From positions 1,550,001 through 1,614,000 of the forward strand of contig CAVTWY010000002.1 of NCBI GenBank assembly GCA_963738575.1: a DNA stretch of 64,000 nucleotides, read 5' to 3'. Below are positions 54,702-63,268 of the stretch, one piece after another. The DNA comes from CAVTWY01 sp963738575 (GTDB lineage: Bacteria; Pseudomonadota; Gammaproteobacteria; Burkholderiales; Burkholderiaceae_C). The translations under genes and the position numbers were made by a program. The notes beneath the pieces were generated by a model. That model saw only the letters and a program-made list of their open reading frames with translations. It did not search any database and was not told the origin of the DNA. How positions within the stretch are numbered: position 1 is the stretch's first letter; the number at the start of each line of letters is the position of its first letter.

Positions 54702-56303
54702 TTAACCAGCACGGCGTGCCACCGAAACGCCGACCGAGTTCGCTGGCATGCGGCTTGCCCGACCAGGCTCTTGATGTTGGCGCGCCGACGCTGCGCGCTG
54801 TGTCTTTGCCCAACGAAGCGCCATCACAATGTAGGCCGCACCCATGCCCAACAAAGGCCAATACACGATGGGCACATACTCAACGCTGCTTGCCGTTGCA
54901 ATGGTCATTAGCGTTGCCAAAATAGCACCTGCCAGAACCCGCCCCGTGACGCCCATCGACGCGTGCATCGGTTCAACCCGCCGCGCCATCCAAGTCGCAC
55001 CCACCAACACGATCAAAAACGGAAGCACAAAAACGGTCAAACCAATGATGCCGTAGCTCATGGCAACCGACAGGTAGGTATTGACCATGTCAATGATGCC
55101 TTGACCTTGGCGCATTTGCTCCATGCGTGGGTCGATCAAAAACCGGTAGTTGCCAAACACCGGGTTGCTCATGAACACTTCCATGCTCACTTCGAACAAC
55201 CGCACGCGGTAATCCACGGAGTCAGATGCCGTCGAACCCACAAAGGGCAGGTACCCATAGAATTTTTGTCCTGATTCAGTAAAAAGCAGCCCAACCATCA
55301 ACACAGCGCAAACAACGGTCACCCAAATCAGCCGTTTGAAGAAACCCGGTCCCGTCAGGGTAATGAAAAGCAAGCCCGCCACGACACTCACCCAAGGGCC
55401 ACGCGAGAACGATGCAGCAAAGGCAGCAAAAAGCATCGCAAGAACAAAAAGACCGTATTTGGGCGGTTGCAACGACGCCCGAAGCGCGACCCAAATGCAG
55501 ATGCCAACGCCCACCATGTAGCCCAGCGCAATGGAGTGCCCCCCCGTCACCACGGCTCGCAAGAAGCCGCCACCATCGTTGTCACGAAGCAAATACAGTG
55601 TCAGTCCAGCCGGCGGAGCACCCAGCGAGGCTCGCAAGCCTTCGTACATGATCCATCCGCGGCCGGTCTCGAAGAGTGCTTGTGGTCCCATCAAACTTAG
55701 TGCCATCACCCAGGTTGCCATCGCCTCTCGCAGCTCTCGAATGTTTCTCAAAGAGCGCCCGGCCACATAGAACGGCAACCACATCTTGAGCAATTGATCG
55801 ATAACCACGCGGATGGCATTGGCCACCGTGTCATGGATAGCAGCCGGGATGAACGAAATCACAATGTAGACAAGCAGCAGCCCATGAACAATCGTAAAAA
55901 TGGGCGGCATGGGTTCACGTGTTCGCAACAAGCGAAAGGCCATGGGCGTCAAGATCACCAGCGCGAGCAAACTCGGATGCGTGAGTTCGATCAAAAAGTT
56001 GACGACGCCGAAGCCGGGCACCTGAACACCAAAGATCGGGACGGCTGCCAGAACCATGAAGTAGAGCGCCATGGGGTTGCGCTCTCTTTGCAGCGAATAG
56101 CTCAGAATCATCGCTGCGACAACACAATAAACCCAGTAGTTGTGCGACAAGAACGCAGCGGTGGTCACGGCAAACCAAACGTTTCGACGCCGCTCAAAAT
56201 CCAGCGGTGTCATCAACGATGCCGTCATGGGCTTGCGCAAAAGCGCAAAGACGACCAACGCCATCCCCATGATGTAGCAGTAAGCTGTGATGTGTGAAGG
56301 CAT
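54702..56303 (-). CDS. O-antigen ligase/polymerase-like membrane protein
   Basis: A 533-residue protein with 12 or so helices. A central region (about 330-380) contains the Wzy_C/ligase hallmarks LFAAFAASFSRGPWVSVVAGLLFI and a large periplasmic loop around VFGNYRFLIDPRMEQM. Such proteins polymerise or ligate exopolysaccharide or O-antigen units. The start at 56303 gives MPSHITAYCY; the frame runs on upstream. Adjacent to xrtB, 1 bp apart, so translation is coupled. Confidence 0.78.
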   Translation of the reverse strand: MPSHITAYCYIMGMALVVFALLRKPMTASLMTPLDFERRRNVWFAVTTAAFLSHNYWVYCVVAAMILSYSLQRERNPMALYFMVLAAVPIFGVQVPGFGVVNFLIELTHPSLLALVILTPMAFRLLRTREPMPPIFTIVHGLLLVYIVISFIPAAIHDTVANAIRVVIDQLLKMWLPFYVAGRSLRNIRELREAMATWVMALSLMGPQALFETGRGWIMYEGLRASLGAPPAGLTLYLLRDNDGGGFLRAVVTGGHSIALGYMVGVGICIWVALRASLQPPKYGLFVLAMLFAAFAASFSRGPWVSVVAGLLFITLTGPGFFKRLIWVTVVCAVLMVGLLFTESGQKFYGYLPFVGSTASDSVDYRVRLFEVSMEVFMSNPVFGNYRFLIDPRMEQMRQGQGIIDMVNTYLSVAMSYGIIGLTVFVLPFLIVLVGATWMARRVEPMHASMGVTGRVLAGAILATLMTIATASSVEYVPIVYWPLLGMGAAYIVMALRWAKTQRAASARQHQEPGRASRMPANSVGVSVARRAG

Positions 56304-56304
56304 G

Positions 56305-57210
56305 CTAGAGCGCCTCACGATGAAGCGAATGTCGCTTCGTTTGAGACGGCCAGCACAGCGTGAGCGCCCGGTCCAAGACCATGAATGCAAGCAACGCCAC
56401 CAACATCAACACGATGCCGGCCGCACCGTGCAAGTAACCTTGTCCCGCTTCGTCGCCCGCGTGATAGGTCACCAACACCAAGGTGATGACGCGGACCACG
56501 TTGGCCGCAAACGCAATGGGTACGATGGCCAACACCAGGACAACCATCTGCAGCCTGGGTCGCTGCGCCGACACCAGATGAATGAAGAGTGTGCCCAAGG
56601 CAGCCAAACTGAACATTGAATTGAGCCCCGAGCAAGCGTCAGCGACCAACAGCTGGTAAGGGCCAATCGTGATCATCACGCCGGCGCGCGCAATGGGGTA
56701 GCCCACAGCGTGCAACCCGTCGACCACCAGCGTCGAGATGGCCGACTTCAACGGGCCTGTGAGTGCATCGACCAAGGTGGCTGGCAGCGGCACCATGAAG
56801 AGGAGGTAGACCCACGCAAACCAAACCGACTTAAGCGCGTGGTTCCCGCTCACCAACATCACGACGCAACCGATCATCAACCAGTGCGACACAAACTCGG
56901 CACTTGCCATGGACAGCGCTCGCCCTGTGACGTAGATGACAGCAGCGGCGACAAACATCGCAATGCAGCCGTTGCCAACCACCAGCGCACTGGCGACTGG
57001 CAACTGAGCGCGTCGCTGCCAAAACAGCCAGGTTGCAACGGCCAGAATCAACGGTGCATGACCAAACTCTTCAGTTTGCCAAATGCCCTTGCTCGCCGAC
57101 CAGTAGACAGGCGCGTACATCACCAAGAACCCGGCAAGCGCAACAAGCCAAGGCCATGGAACCAATGATGAACGCGCAGCCGTCGCGCGATTGACGGCGG
57201 CAATGGTCAT
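56305..57210 (-). CDS. xrtB: Exosortase B (XrtB)
   Basis: Exosortases are membrane cysteine proteases/transpeptidases that sort PEP-CTERM proteins to the outer surface. The 301-residue protein has eight or so helices and the catalytic triad residues: Cys193 in VADACSGLNSM, Arg240 in AANVVRVITL, and His261 in YLHGAAG. Length and the neighbouring epsDEFG order match the exosortase-B locus. The usual EpsI gene, found downstream of xrtB in related loci, is absent here. Confidence 0.9.
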   Translation of the reverse strand: MTIAAVNRATAARSSLVPWPWLVALAGFLVMYAPVYWSASKGIWQTEEFGHAPLILAVATWLFWQRRAQLPVASALVVGNGCIAMFVAAAVIYVTGRALSMASAEFVSHWLMIGCVVMLVSGNHALKSVWFAWVYLLFMVPLPATLVDALTGPLKSAISTLVVDGLHAVGYPIARAGVMITIGPYQLLVADACSGLNSMFSLAALGTLFIHLVSAQRPRLQMVVLVLAIVPIAFAANVVRVITLVLVTYHAGDEAGQGYLHGAAGIVLMLVALLAFMVLDRALTLCWPSQTKRHSLHREAL

Positions 57211-57212
57211 GG

Positions 57213-58127
57213 TCAGGCTTCGGCGGTTGCAGCCTTGGCGGTCGAGTTGAGGGGCACGTCCACCAACACAGAACCGACCACACGCGAGCCCGCCTCAGCC
57301 AGGGTTTGGTTCAGGTCGTTGAAAGCGCGCATCGGTGTCGAGTTAACGCGAGCCAGCGTCAAGGACGACCCTGCCAAGCGACCCAACAAGGCGGCGTCTG
57401 CTCCGGTCGAGAGCGACGGCGTGTCGATGATCACGATGTCAAACGTCGACATACTTTGCTCGAGAATTCGATCCAACACGGGCCGGCTCAGAAGCTCAGT
57501 GGGGTTCGGCGGCGTCGGACCGGCAGGAAGCACGGCCAAACCAGGAATGCCGGGCACGAAGGTCACGACTTGATCTTGCATGCGCCCCGCCAGCAAGCTC
57601 GAGAGCCCCACTTGATTTTCAATCTTGAAAAGCTTGTGCTGGCGCGAGTGCCGCAGGTCGGCGTCGATGAGCAAGGTGCGCTCGCCCAATTGCGCAAACG
57701 TGATGGCCAAATTGGAAGCAAGGTAGCTGCGACCTTCCCCGCGGTCGGCGCTGACAATCGCCAACGCAGATCGGCGACCAGAGTCATCAAACCAACGCAG
57801 CTGCAGTTGGCTTCGCAGGGCACGCAATCGCTCGCCTTCTGGGCCAAACGGTTTGTAGGCAGCCACCAATTCAGCGCTCACGGGGCGGCTGGTGCCCGGC
57901 TGCAAGAAAGGGTAGTCAAATTGAATGGACAGTGCGTAGAGTACGTCGGCCTCGGTCAACAGGCCCAGTTGCACGCCTGCCTCGCCAAAACGAAGTTCGG
58001 TATCGCGTTGGTACTGAAGAACGCGTTCAACGTCCTTGGCAGAAAGCCGGCCCGATTCAACGAGGATGGCACCAATGGTGCGATCACCCGACCGGATCTT
58101 GGCCGAAATTGAAGTGGCAGATGTCAT
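57213..58127 (-). CDS. epsG: EpsG, chain-length tyrosine kinase
   Basis: EpsG is a bacterial tyrosine kinase that controls polysaccharide chain length with EpsF. The 304-residue protein has an N-terminal duplicated motif (residues 16-40 and 46-69; GAILVESGRLS and GVQLGLLTEAD, 5 residues apart) like the MshEN nucleotide-binding domain. The kinase follows: Walker A RGEGRS (129-134) with Arg instead of Lys at 133, Walker A' LLIDAD (152-157), Walker B VIIDTPS. Its end lies 2 bp from xrtB, and its start overlaps epsF by 4 bp. Confidence 0.88.
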   Translation of the reverse strand: MTSATSISAKIRSGDRTIGAILVESGRLSAKDVERVLQYQRDTELRFGEAGVQLGLLTEADVLYALSIQFDYPFLQPGTSRPVSAELVAAYKPFGPEGERLRALRSQLQLRWFDDSGRRSALAIVSADRGEGRSYLASNLAITFAQLGERTLLIDADLRHSRQHKLFKIENQVGLSSLLAGRMQDQVVTFVPGIPGLAVLPAGPTPPNPTELLSRPVLDRILEQSMSTFDIVIIDTPSLSTGADAALLGRLAGSSLTLARVNSTPMRAFNDLNQTLAEAGSRVVGSVLVDVPLNSTAKAATAEA

Positions 58128-59551
58128 GGGGTGCCTCCATCCATCGCGATCTGCGGCGGCAAGTTCATAGGGGAGCGGCGAACGGGTGAGGGAAGCAGGC
58201 GGGTTCTAGCGTCCAACGGCTTGGACGACAAAACGCCGATCACGGGCACACCATCTGCAACAAGCATGTCTTCTTCGCTGCGCACGCGTCGGTCCAGCAA
58301 CTCCCAGCCGATCGCAGCGCCGAGCCCCAACAACAGGCCTATCGCCACGGCCAAAGCCACGTTCTTTGGAATGTTGGGCTTGGAATGGTCAAGCGGCTCA
58401 ACGGCGGGGCTCAAGACTTTGGCGCTGGCTTGTTCGGATTGCACCTCGTTGTCGACACGGGTGCGATTCTGGGCCACCGTTTCATAGGCCTTTTGTGCCG
58501 TTTCGACGTCCTTGAGCAGAACCGCAGCCTCGTCGCGCTCGCCACGAAGGCTCAGCACGGTCCGCTTTTGCTGGTCGATCATGGTGCGCAGTTCAATCAC
58601 ACGCTGCGAGGCAATGCGATTGGCGGACGCTGTGCCTCCCGACACGCGGCGCATTTCGCTTTGAAGTTGGCGCCTCAACTCACTGACTTGTGCCTCCAGT
58701 TGCATGCGCTGAGGGTGCTTGGCGCCAAGCTGCTCGCTCACCTCGCGCAATCGTGTCTCCCCTGTCGACAACTGGGTTTTGAGCCCCTGCACGACAGCGC
58801 TTTGCTGGACATCCACTGAATCTTCACTGCCGGCATTGCGCTGCTGGCTGGACGTGGTGGCTGATTCAGCCATCGCGGTGGCCAGCGAAGTCTCGAGCGA
58901 ATTGAGCCGCTGCTGTTCGAGGTCAATGCGCTCAGGTGAAATCACAATGCCTTTTTTCTGTTGAAAGGCTGAGAGGCGATCTTGAGAAGCCTGGAATTCA
59001 GCGCGCAGGGTGCGCAGTCGGTTGTCCATGAACGTTGAGGAAGCTCGTGCTGGCTCCACGCGCAGTTCAACGGTCAAGTCGAGGTAGGCCTTGGTGATGG
59101 CATTGGTCACTGCCGCTGCAAACTTGGGATCGTTGCCGGTGTAAGCGACGTTTAACATCGAGCCACTCGGCACCATTTCGACTTTCAGGCCACGCAGCAA
59201 AAGCTCACCAAAGTAATTTTCAAGCGTGACGCGCCCGGCCGTTGCATCACGCCACTGCTCAACCGCCACTGGGTTGTCAGCGAGCCCTAGCATCTTGACC
59301 ACACGTCCCGCAACCCGTTCGCTGCGAACGATTTCAGCTTGCGTTGCCATGTAGCCTGGGCTGGTGAAGTTGGGCATGAACTGCGCCACCAATGGGTCGG
59401 TCTTGACGTCCAACAGAATGGCCGTTGACGCGGTATATTGCTTGGGCATCACCAGACTCACGGCCGTGGTGCCCGCAACGATCAGCGAAAAGAGACCAAG
59501 AATCAGCCACCAACGCAGCTTCAACAGAATGAGAATTTGTTTGAAAGTCAT
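58124..59551 (-). CDS. epsF: EpsF, chain-length determinant (Wzz-like)
   Basis: A 475-residue inner-membrane protein with an N-terminal helix (about 14-34), a long coiled-coil periplasmic domain (about 170-360) and a C-terminal helix (about 405-425). The Wzz signature is at both ends. It sets polysaccharide chain length together with the separate kinase EpsG. The 8-bp gap to epsE indicates co-transcription. Confidence 0.9.
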   Translation of the reverse strand: MTFKQILILLKLRWWLILGLFSLIVAGTTAVSLVMPKQYTASTAILLDVKTDPLVAQFMPNFTSPGYMATQAEIVRSERVAGRVVKMLGLADNPVAVEQWRDATAGRVTLENYFGELLLRGLKVEMVPSGSMLNVAYTGNDPKFAAAVTNAITKAYLDLTVELRVEPARASSTFMDNRLRTLRAEFQASQDRLSAFQQKKGIVISPERIDLEQQRLNSLETSLATAMAESATTSSQQRNAGSEDSVDVQQSAVVQGLKTQLSTGETRLREVSEQLGAKHPQRMQLEAQVSELRRQLQSEMRRVSGGTASANRIASQRVIELRTMIDQQKRTVLSLRGERDEAAVLLKDVETAQKAYETVAQNRTRVDNEVQSEQASAKVLSPAVEPLDHSKPNIPKNVALAVAIGLLLGLGAAIGWELLDRRVRSEEDMLVADGVPVIGVLSSKPLDARTRLLPSPVRRSPMNLPPQIAMDGGTP

Positions 59552-59558
59552 GCTGACC

Positions 59559-60455
59559 TCAGAAAAGTGATTCGCGCACGAAAACCACGTCGTCTTGTTT
59601 CAGTTCGTCGGTTAACGCGGGCTGCAGGATGGTCGTTTTGCCTTGGGCATCTTTGCGGTGCACACGCACGCCTTTTTCGGTGCCTCGCGCCGTCAAGCCA
59701 CCCCCACTGGCCAGTACCTGCATCAGTGTCATCCCGCGTTCGAGCCGGATCGGACCTGGCTTTTGTACCTCACCGTAGACATAAATGGTGGGGGCCCGCT
59801 CAACCCAAATGACGTCCCCGTTTTGCAAGGGCAAGTCACGCGATGAACGGTTGGCACCGAACATTGACGGCATGTCCAATTCTTGGCGAAAGGGCTTGCC
59901 GTCACGATTGCCCACCAAAATGACCGTGTCGCTGCCGCCTGGGTTGATGCCCCCAGCGGTGGCAATGATGTCGGTGAGCCGCACATCACCCGACTCCAGC
60001 GGGTAACGCCCAGGCCTACCCACTTGTCCGAGCACTGACACTTGATTGCCTCGAACCTGAACGACGTTGATGGATACCTGCGGCTGCTTTAGAAAATTAC
60101 CGTCGCGCAACCCATCGGCGATCCGCTTCTCAGCCTGGCTCACCGACATACCAAGCAATGACACCGTGCCAAGCAACGGGTAGGAGATAGCGCCCGATTC
60201 GGTGATGCGGGTTTCGAGCGACAAGTCGGGGCTTTGAAACACCGTGATGCGGATCGTGTCACCCAGCGACAGCCGGTACTCGGCGCTCCCAGCGGCTGCA
60301 CGCGCGTCAGATGCGCCTGCTGCGCCCGCCGGAACACTGGCTGGCACGGTGGGTTGCTGGGCGTGTGCCGACAAAGGCAGCGCGCCAGTGGCGAGCGCTA
60401 GAGCAACTGAGGCACATGTTGCCAAGAAGCCACGACGGATTAAGAAGGCGTTCAT
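59559..60455 (-). CDS. epsE: EpsE, outer-membrane polysaccharide export protein
   Basis: A 298-residue Wza-like periplasmic/outer-membrane exporter. An N-terminal signal (LIRRGFLATCASVALALATGA) is followed by the Poly_export domain (YRLSLGDTIRITVFQSPDLS, about residue 62) and SLBB domains (DVRLTDIIATAGGINPGG and ERGMTLMQVLASGGGLTARG). It does not show a lipobox. It overlaps epsD by 4 bp. Confidence 0.9.
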   Translation of the reverse strand: MNAFLIRRGFLATCASVALALATGALPLSAHAQQPTVPASVPAGAAGASDARAAAGSAEYRLSLGDTIRITVFQSPDLSLETRITESGAISYPLLGTVSLLGMSVSQAEKRIADGLRDGNFLKQPQVSINVVQVRGNQVSVLGQVGRPGRYPLESGDVRLTDIIATAGGINPGGSDTVILVGNRDGKPFRQELDMPSMFGANRSSRDLPLQNGDVIWVERAPTIYVYGEVQKPGPIRLERGMTLMQVLASGGGLTARGTEKGVRVHRKDAQGKTTILQPALTDELKQDDVVFVRESLF

Positions 60456-61513
60456 TTAAGACCAAAACCCTTGTTGATGACTGATGTGCTGAGTCCTGTT
60501 GAAGACTGACTAGCAGCTCCCGTTGGGGCACTGGCGGCGCTGACGGGGCTGCGAGGCGCCGGCCCGATGGTGGCGGCTGCGGCTGAAGTCCCTGCAATGT
60601 CGCGCGCGGCCGACGCTGCCGCATCGGCCACCGTTGGTGCAGCGCCAGTGCCGACAGGTGCAGCAGCCGCGAACTTGCCAACGTACTCAATTTTGGCCGC
60701 TGCGCGCAAAGCTTTGACGTCTTCGGTCACAACCTTGCGCTTGCGATCATTGATCATGAATTGCTCGATCGCCGGCCGTGCGCGATCCTCATCAATGGCC
60801 TGCGCCCGAGATTCGATCAACGCCACCACTTGCGCCCCGTCCGGCGAAGCCACCATCATGGCTTGCCCAGGGCGAAGCTTGGATAGCGTGGGCAGCGTGC
60901 CCAGAGGTACTTGTTCCGCCGCCCTCACCACTTGGTTGGTGGTGTAGTTGACATTGTTTGAGCGCAGGTAAATCAACAAGTCGTCGACTGGTTTGTTGCT
61001 TTCCACGTGTCGCCGGATGGCCTCGAGTTGCGCGACCTGGCCTGCAATCGCGATCTCTTGCAACTGGTAGATGCGCCGCTCGCGGAACAGCGCTGGATTG
61101 TCGTTGTAGTAAGACGTAACCTCTTCGGGTGTCGGCTTGCCAACACCCTCAGCCAGCTTGTCGAAGTAAGCCCGCGCAATGATCTCGCTTCGTGTGGCTT
61201 CAATTTGCTGCACCACCTTGGGATCGCGGTCGATCTTCAGTGCCTGGGCCTTTTGAACCGCAAGTTGCTGGTCGACCAAGCGCTCCAAAATGCGGCTGCT
61301 TGCAAGTTCAGCTTGTTCAGGCCGCAAGCCGCGCTGGGCCTGCAAGGCTTGATTGACTTGATGGATCGTCACCTCATCTTTGTTGACACGTGCCGCCACC
61401 TGTGACGTTGCCTTTTGCTCATGGTTGCCACACGCCGACAGCAACAAGACACACAACAGCACCGCAGACGCAACACGCGGGCGCCGAACCGCCAGACCTT
61501 CAAAGGGCCTCAT
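60452..61513 (-). CDS. epsD: EpsD, PpiC-type peptidyl-prolyl isomerase lipoprotein
   Basis: A lipoprotein of about 353 residues: the ATG at 61513 gives a signal ending in the lipobox LSAC (Cys28), then a SurA/PpiC-type chaperone-isomerase (for example VNKDEVTIHQVNQALQ and the parvulin-like core). EpsD aids folding or assembly of the EPS export apparatus. The frame is open to 61786; an ATG at 61549 is an alternative. First gene of the eps operon. Confidence 0.82.
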   Translation of the reverse strand: MRPFEGLAVRRPRVASAVLLCVLLLSACGNHEQKATSQVAARVNKDEVTIHQVNQALQAQRGLRPEQAELASSRILERLVDQQLAVQKAQALKIDRDPKVVQQIEATRSEIIARAYFDKLAEGVGKPTPEEVTSYYNDNPALFRERRIYQLQEIAIAGQVAQLEAIRRHVESNKPVDDLLIYLRSNNVNYTTNQVVRAAEQVPLGTLPTLSKLRPGQAMMVASPDGAQVVALIESRAQAIDEDRARPAIEQFMINDRKRKVVTEDVKALRAAAKIEYVGKFAAAAPVGTGAAPTVADAAASAARDIAGTSAAAATIGPAPRSPVSAASAPTGAASQSSTGLSTSVINKGFGLK

Positions 61514-61747
61514 TCCAACACCGCGTTGTTGCGCAAAAATCAGGTTCATGGCTTTCAAAACGCATTCATTGGGGGTGACTCTGCGCACCCCCACAAAAGA
61601 GCCCCATTTTTGGGACGCCAATCGAGGTTCAACTTCAAAGTGAAGTGTACGTTCGCATCCCCTGGCTGCGTCTCCCTGGGGGCGGGGAAGTTGTCGGCTA
61701 TGCGCTGCTACTTGGCGTGAATTAGCCACATAACGTGCAACTATCGG

Positions 61748-61770
61748 TTTCTGACCGACACGATCAGAAA
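61748..61770. promoter_or_regulatory. Inverted repeat upstream of the eps operon
   Basis: TTTCTGA and TCAGAAA are perfect 7-bp arms separated by 9 bases, about 180-240 bp before epsD and 65 bp from the ubiE stop. The spacing resembles a dimeric regulator site; no matching factor is recognised. Confidence 0.45.
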
Positions 61771-61834
61771 TTAAATTGCCAAACACCCCACTGGCCCAAC
61801 CCTGAAAGGGGCGCGCCAGAAATGCCAGCTCATC

Positions 61835-62566
61835 TCAGCAGCGAATTCCGACGTGCAGCGCCACCACACCAGCGGCCAGATTGTGAACGTCTACGTGCCC
61901 AAATCCCTGGTCCTTCATCATCAGTTTTAAGGACTGCTGGTCAGGGTGCATGCGGATCGACTCCGCGAGGTAGCGATAACTATCAGCATCACCGGCGATC
62001 AGTTTGCCCAACTGCGGAAGCACGCGAAAAGAGTACCAGTCATAGGCTTGCTGCAAGGAGGCGGCCACCTTGGAGAACTCGAGCACCAACACCCTACCTC
62101 CCGGCTTGAGGACCCGGCTCATTTCACCCAAGGCCAGCTCTTTGTGGGTCATGTTGCGCAGTCCAAAGGCCACTGTGACCAGGTCAAAGGAGGCTGGGGC
62201 AAATGGAAGACGCTCAGCGTCACAAAGTGTGGTGGGCAGCACCAACCCCTCGTCCACCAATCGTTCGCGCCCCACGCGAAGCATGGCTTCGTTGATGTCG
62301 GTGTGCACCACCAGGCCCGCGCCACCCACCTTGCGCGCAAACGCGCGAGCCAAGTCACCGGTGCCCCCCGCCAAATCAAGCACCCGATCGCCGGGTTGGA
62401 CATTGGCCACTGCCACGGTGTAGGCTTTCCAGGCGCGATGCAAACCCATGGACATCACGTCGTTCATGACGTCGTACTTGTTCGCCACCGAGTTAAAAAC
62501 ACCACGCACGCGGCTGGCCTTGTCGGCCGCATCGACTTGCTCGAATCCAAAATGAGTGCGGGTCAT
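61835..62566 (-). CDS. ubiE: UbiE, demethylmenaquinone / ubiquinone C-methyltransferase
   Basis: UbiE methylates a quinone precursor at carbon, for ubiquinone and menaquinone synthesis. The 243-residue class I methyltransferase opens THFGFEQVDAADKASRVRGVFNSVANKYDVMN, with SAM motif VLDLAGGTGDLA (about residues 60-71) and the C-terminal GVVALHVGIRC. Full length and well conserved. Followed upstream, in transcription, by the DUF971 gene. Confidence 0.95.
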   Translation of the reverse strand: MTRTHFGFEQVDAADKASRVRGVFNSVANKYDVMNDVMSMGLHRAWKAYTVAVANVQPGDRVLDLAGGTGDLARAFARKVGGAGLVVHTDINEAMLRVGRERLVDEGLVLPTTLCDAERLPFAPASFDLVTVAFGLRNMTHKELALGEMSRVLKPGGRVLVLEFSKVAASLQQAYDWYSFRVLPQLGKLIAGDADSYRYLAESIRMHPDQQSLKLMMKDQGFGHVDVHNLAAGVVALHVGIRC

Positions 62567-62606
62567 GGCTGAGTCTTGCCAGCAAAGCTTTTTTCAGTCG
62601 CTCGTG

Positions 62607-63026
62607 CTAGTGCTTGTGGCTTGCACAGCCCCCGGCCGCCCCGCCCGTGCTCGCCGCCGGCGACGCGGTGTCGCGGTTGGCTCCTGCGTCGTGCAGGCGT
62701 TGCTCGTAATTTGCCCACAACTCGTCCTGGCGCATCCCCAGGTCGTAGAAGTAGCCCCAGGAAAAGATCCCCGAGCTGTGCCCGTCGTCAAACGTGGGTT
62801 GAACGGCATAGTGCCCCACCGCTTCCAGGGCCGTGATCACGACATTTCGCTTGCCAGTTTGGAGCGTTTCTTGTCCTGGCCCATGCCCCTGAACCTCGGC
62901 CGACGGGGAGTGCACACGCAAGAATTCAAAGGGCAGCTGAAAAGCCTTGCCGTCATCAAACGCGATCTCGACCGTTCGCGACGATTGATGCACGGTCAGG
63001 CTGGTGGGCTGGGGCTGGTTTTTCAT
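62607..63026 (-). CDS. DUF971-family protein
   Basis: A 139-residue protein with the DUF971 pattern: FDDGKAFQLPFEFLRVHSPSAEVQGHGPGQ, then VGHYAVQPTFDDGHSSGIFSWGYF. The C terminus is low-complexity Ala/Ser/Gly. In proteobacteria this family is next to ubiE or hslVU; its role is unclear. The 40-bp gap to ubiE and its strand suggest co-transcription. Confidence 0.85.
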   Translation of the reverse strand: MKNQPQPTSLTVHQSSRTVEIAFDDGKAFQLPFEFLRVHSPSAEVQGHGPGQETLQTGKRNVVITALEAVGHYAVQPTFDDGHSSGIFSWGYFYDLGMRQDELWANYEQRLHDAGANRDTASPAASTGGAAGGCASHKH

Positions 63027-63268
63027 ACGTGGACCATTTTAGCCGCTTCGCGCCCGTGAAGGAATGCACGGTCCTTGGCAGGGTCAGTCCAACGCGCAGG
63101 CCCAAAGCCAGGGGCATGCGTCGGCACTTAGACAACGCATCGTTGCTGAGCGCTGCATAGTTCACAACCTTTGCGCACCCCAGCGATCCACAAACCACCA
63201 AAATCCATGGGTGTGTCAGTCCTCGCTTGCAGAGTGCGGGGGCGCGCGTGTCCGACGTCTATTGTTTT

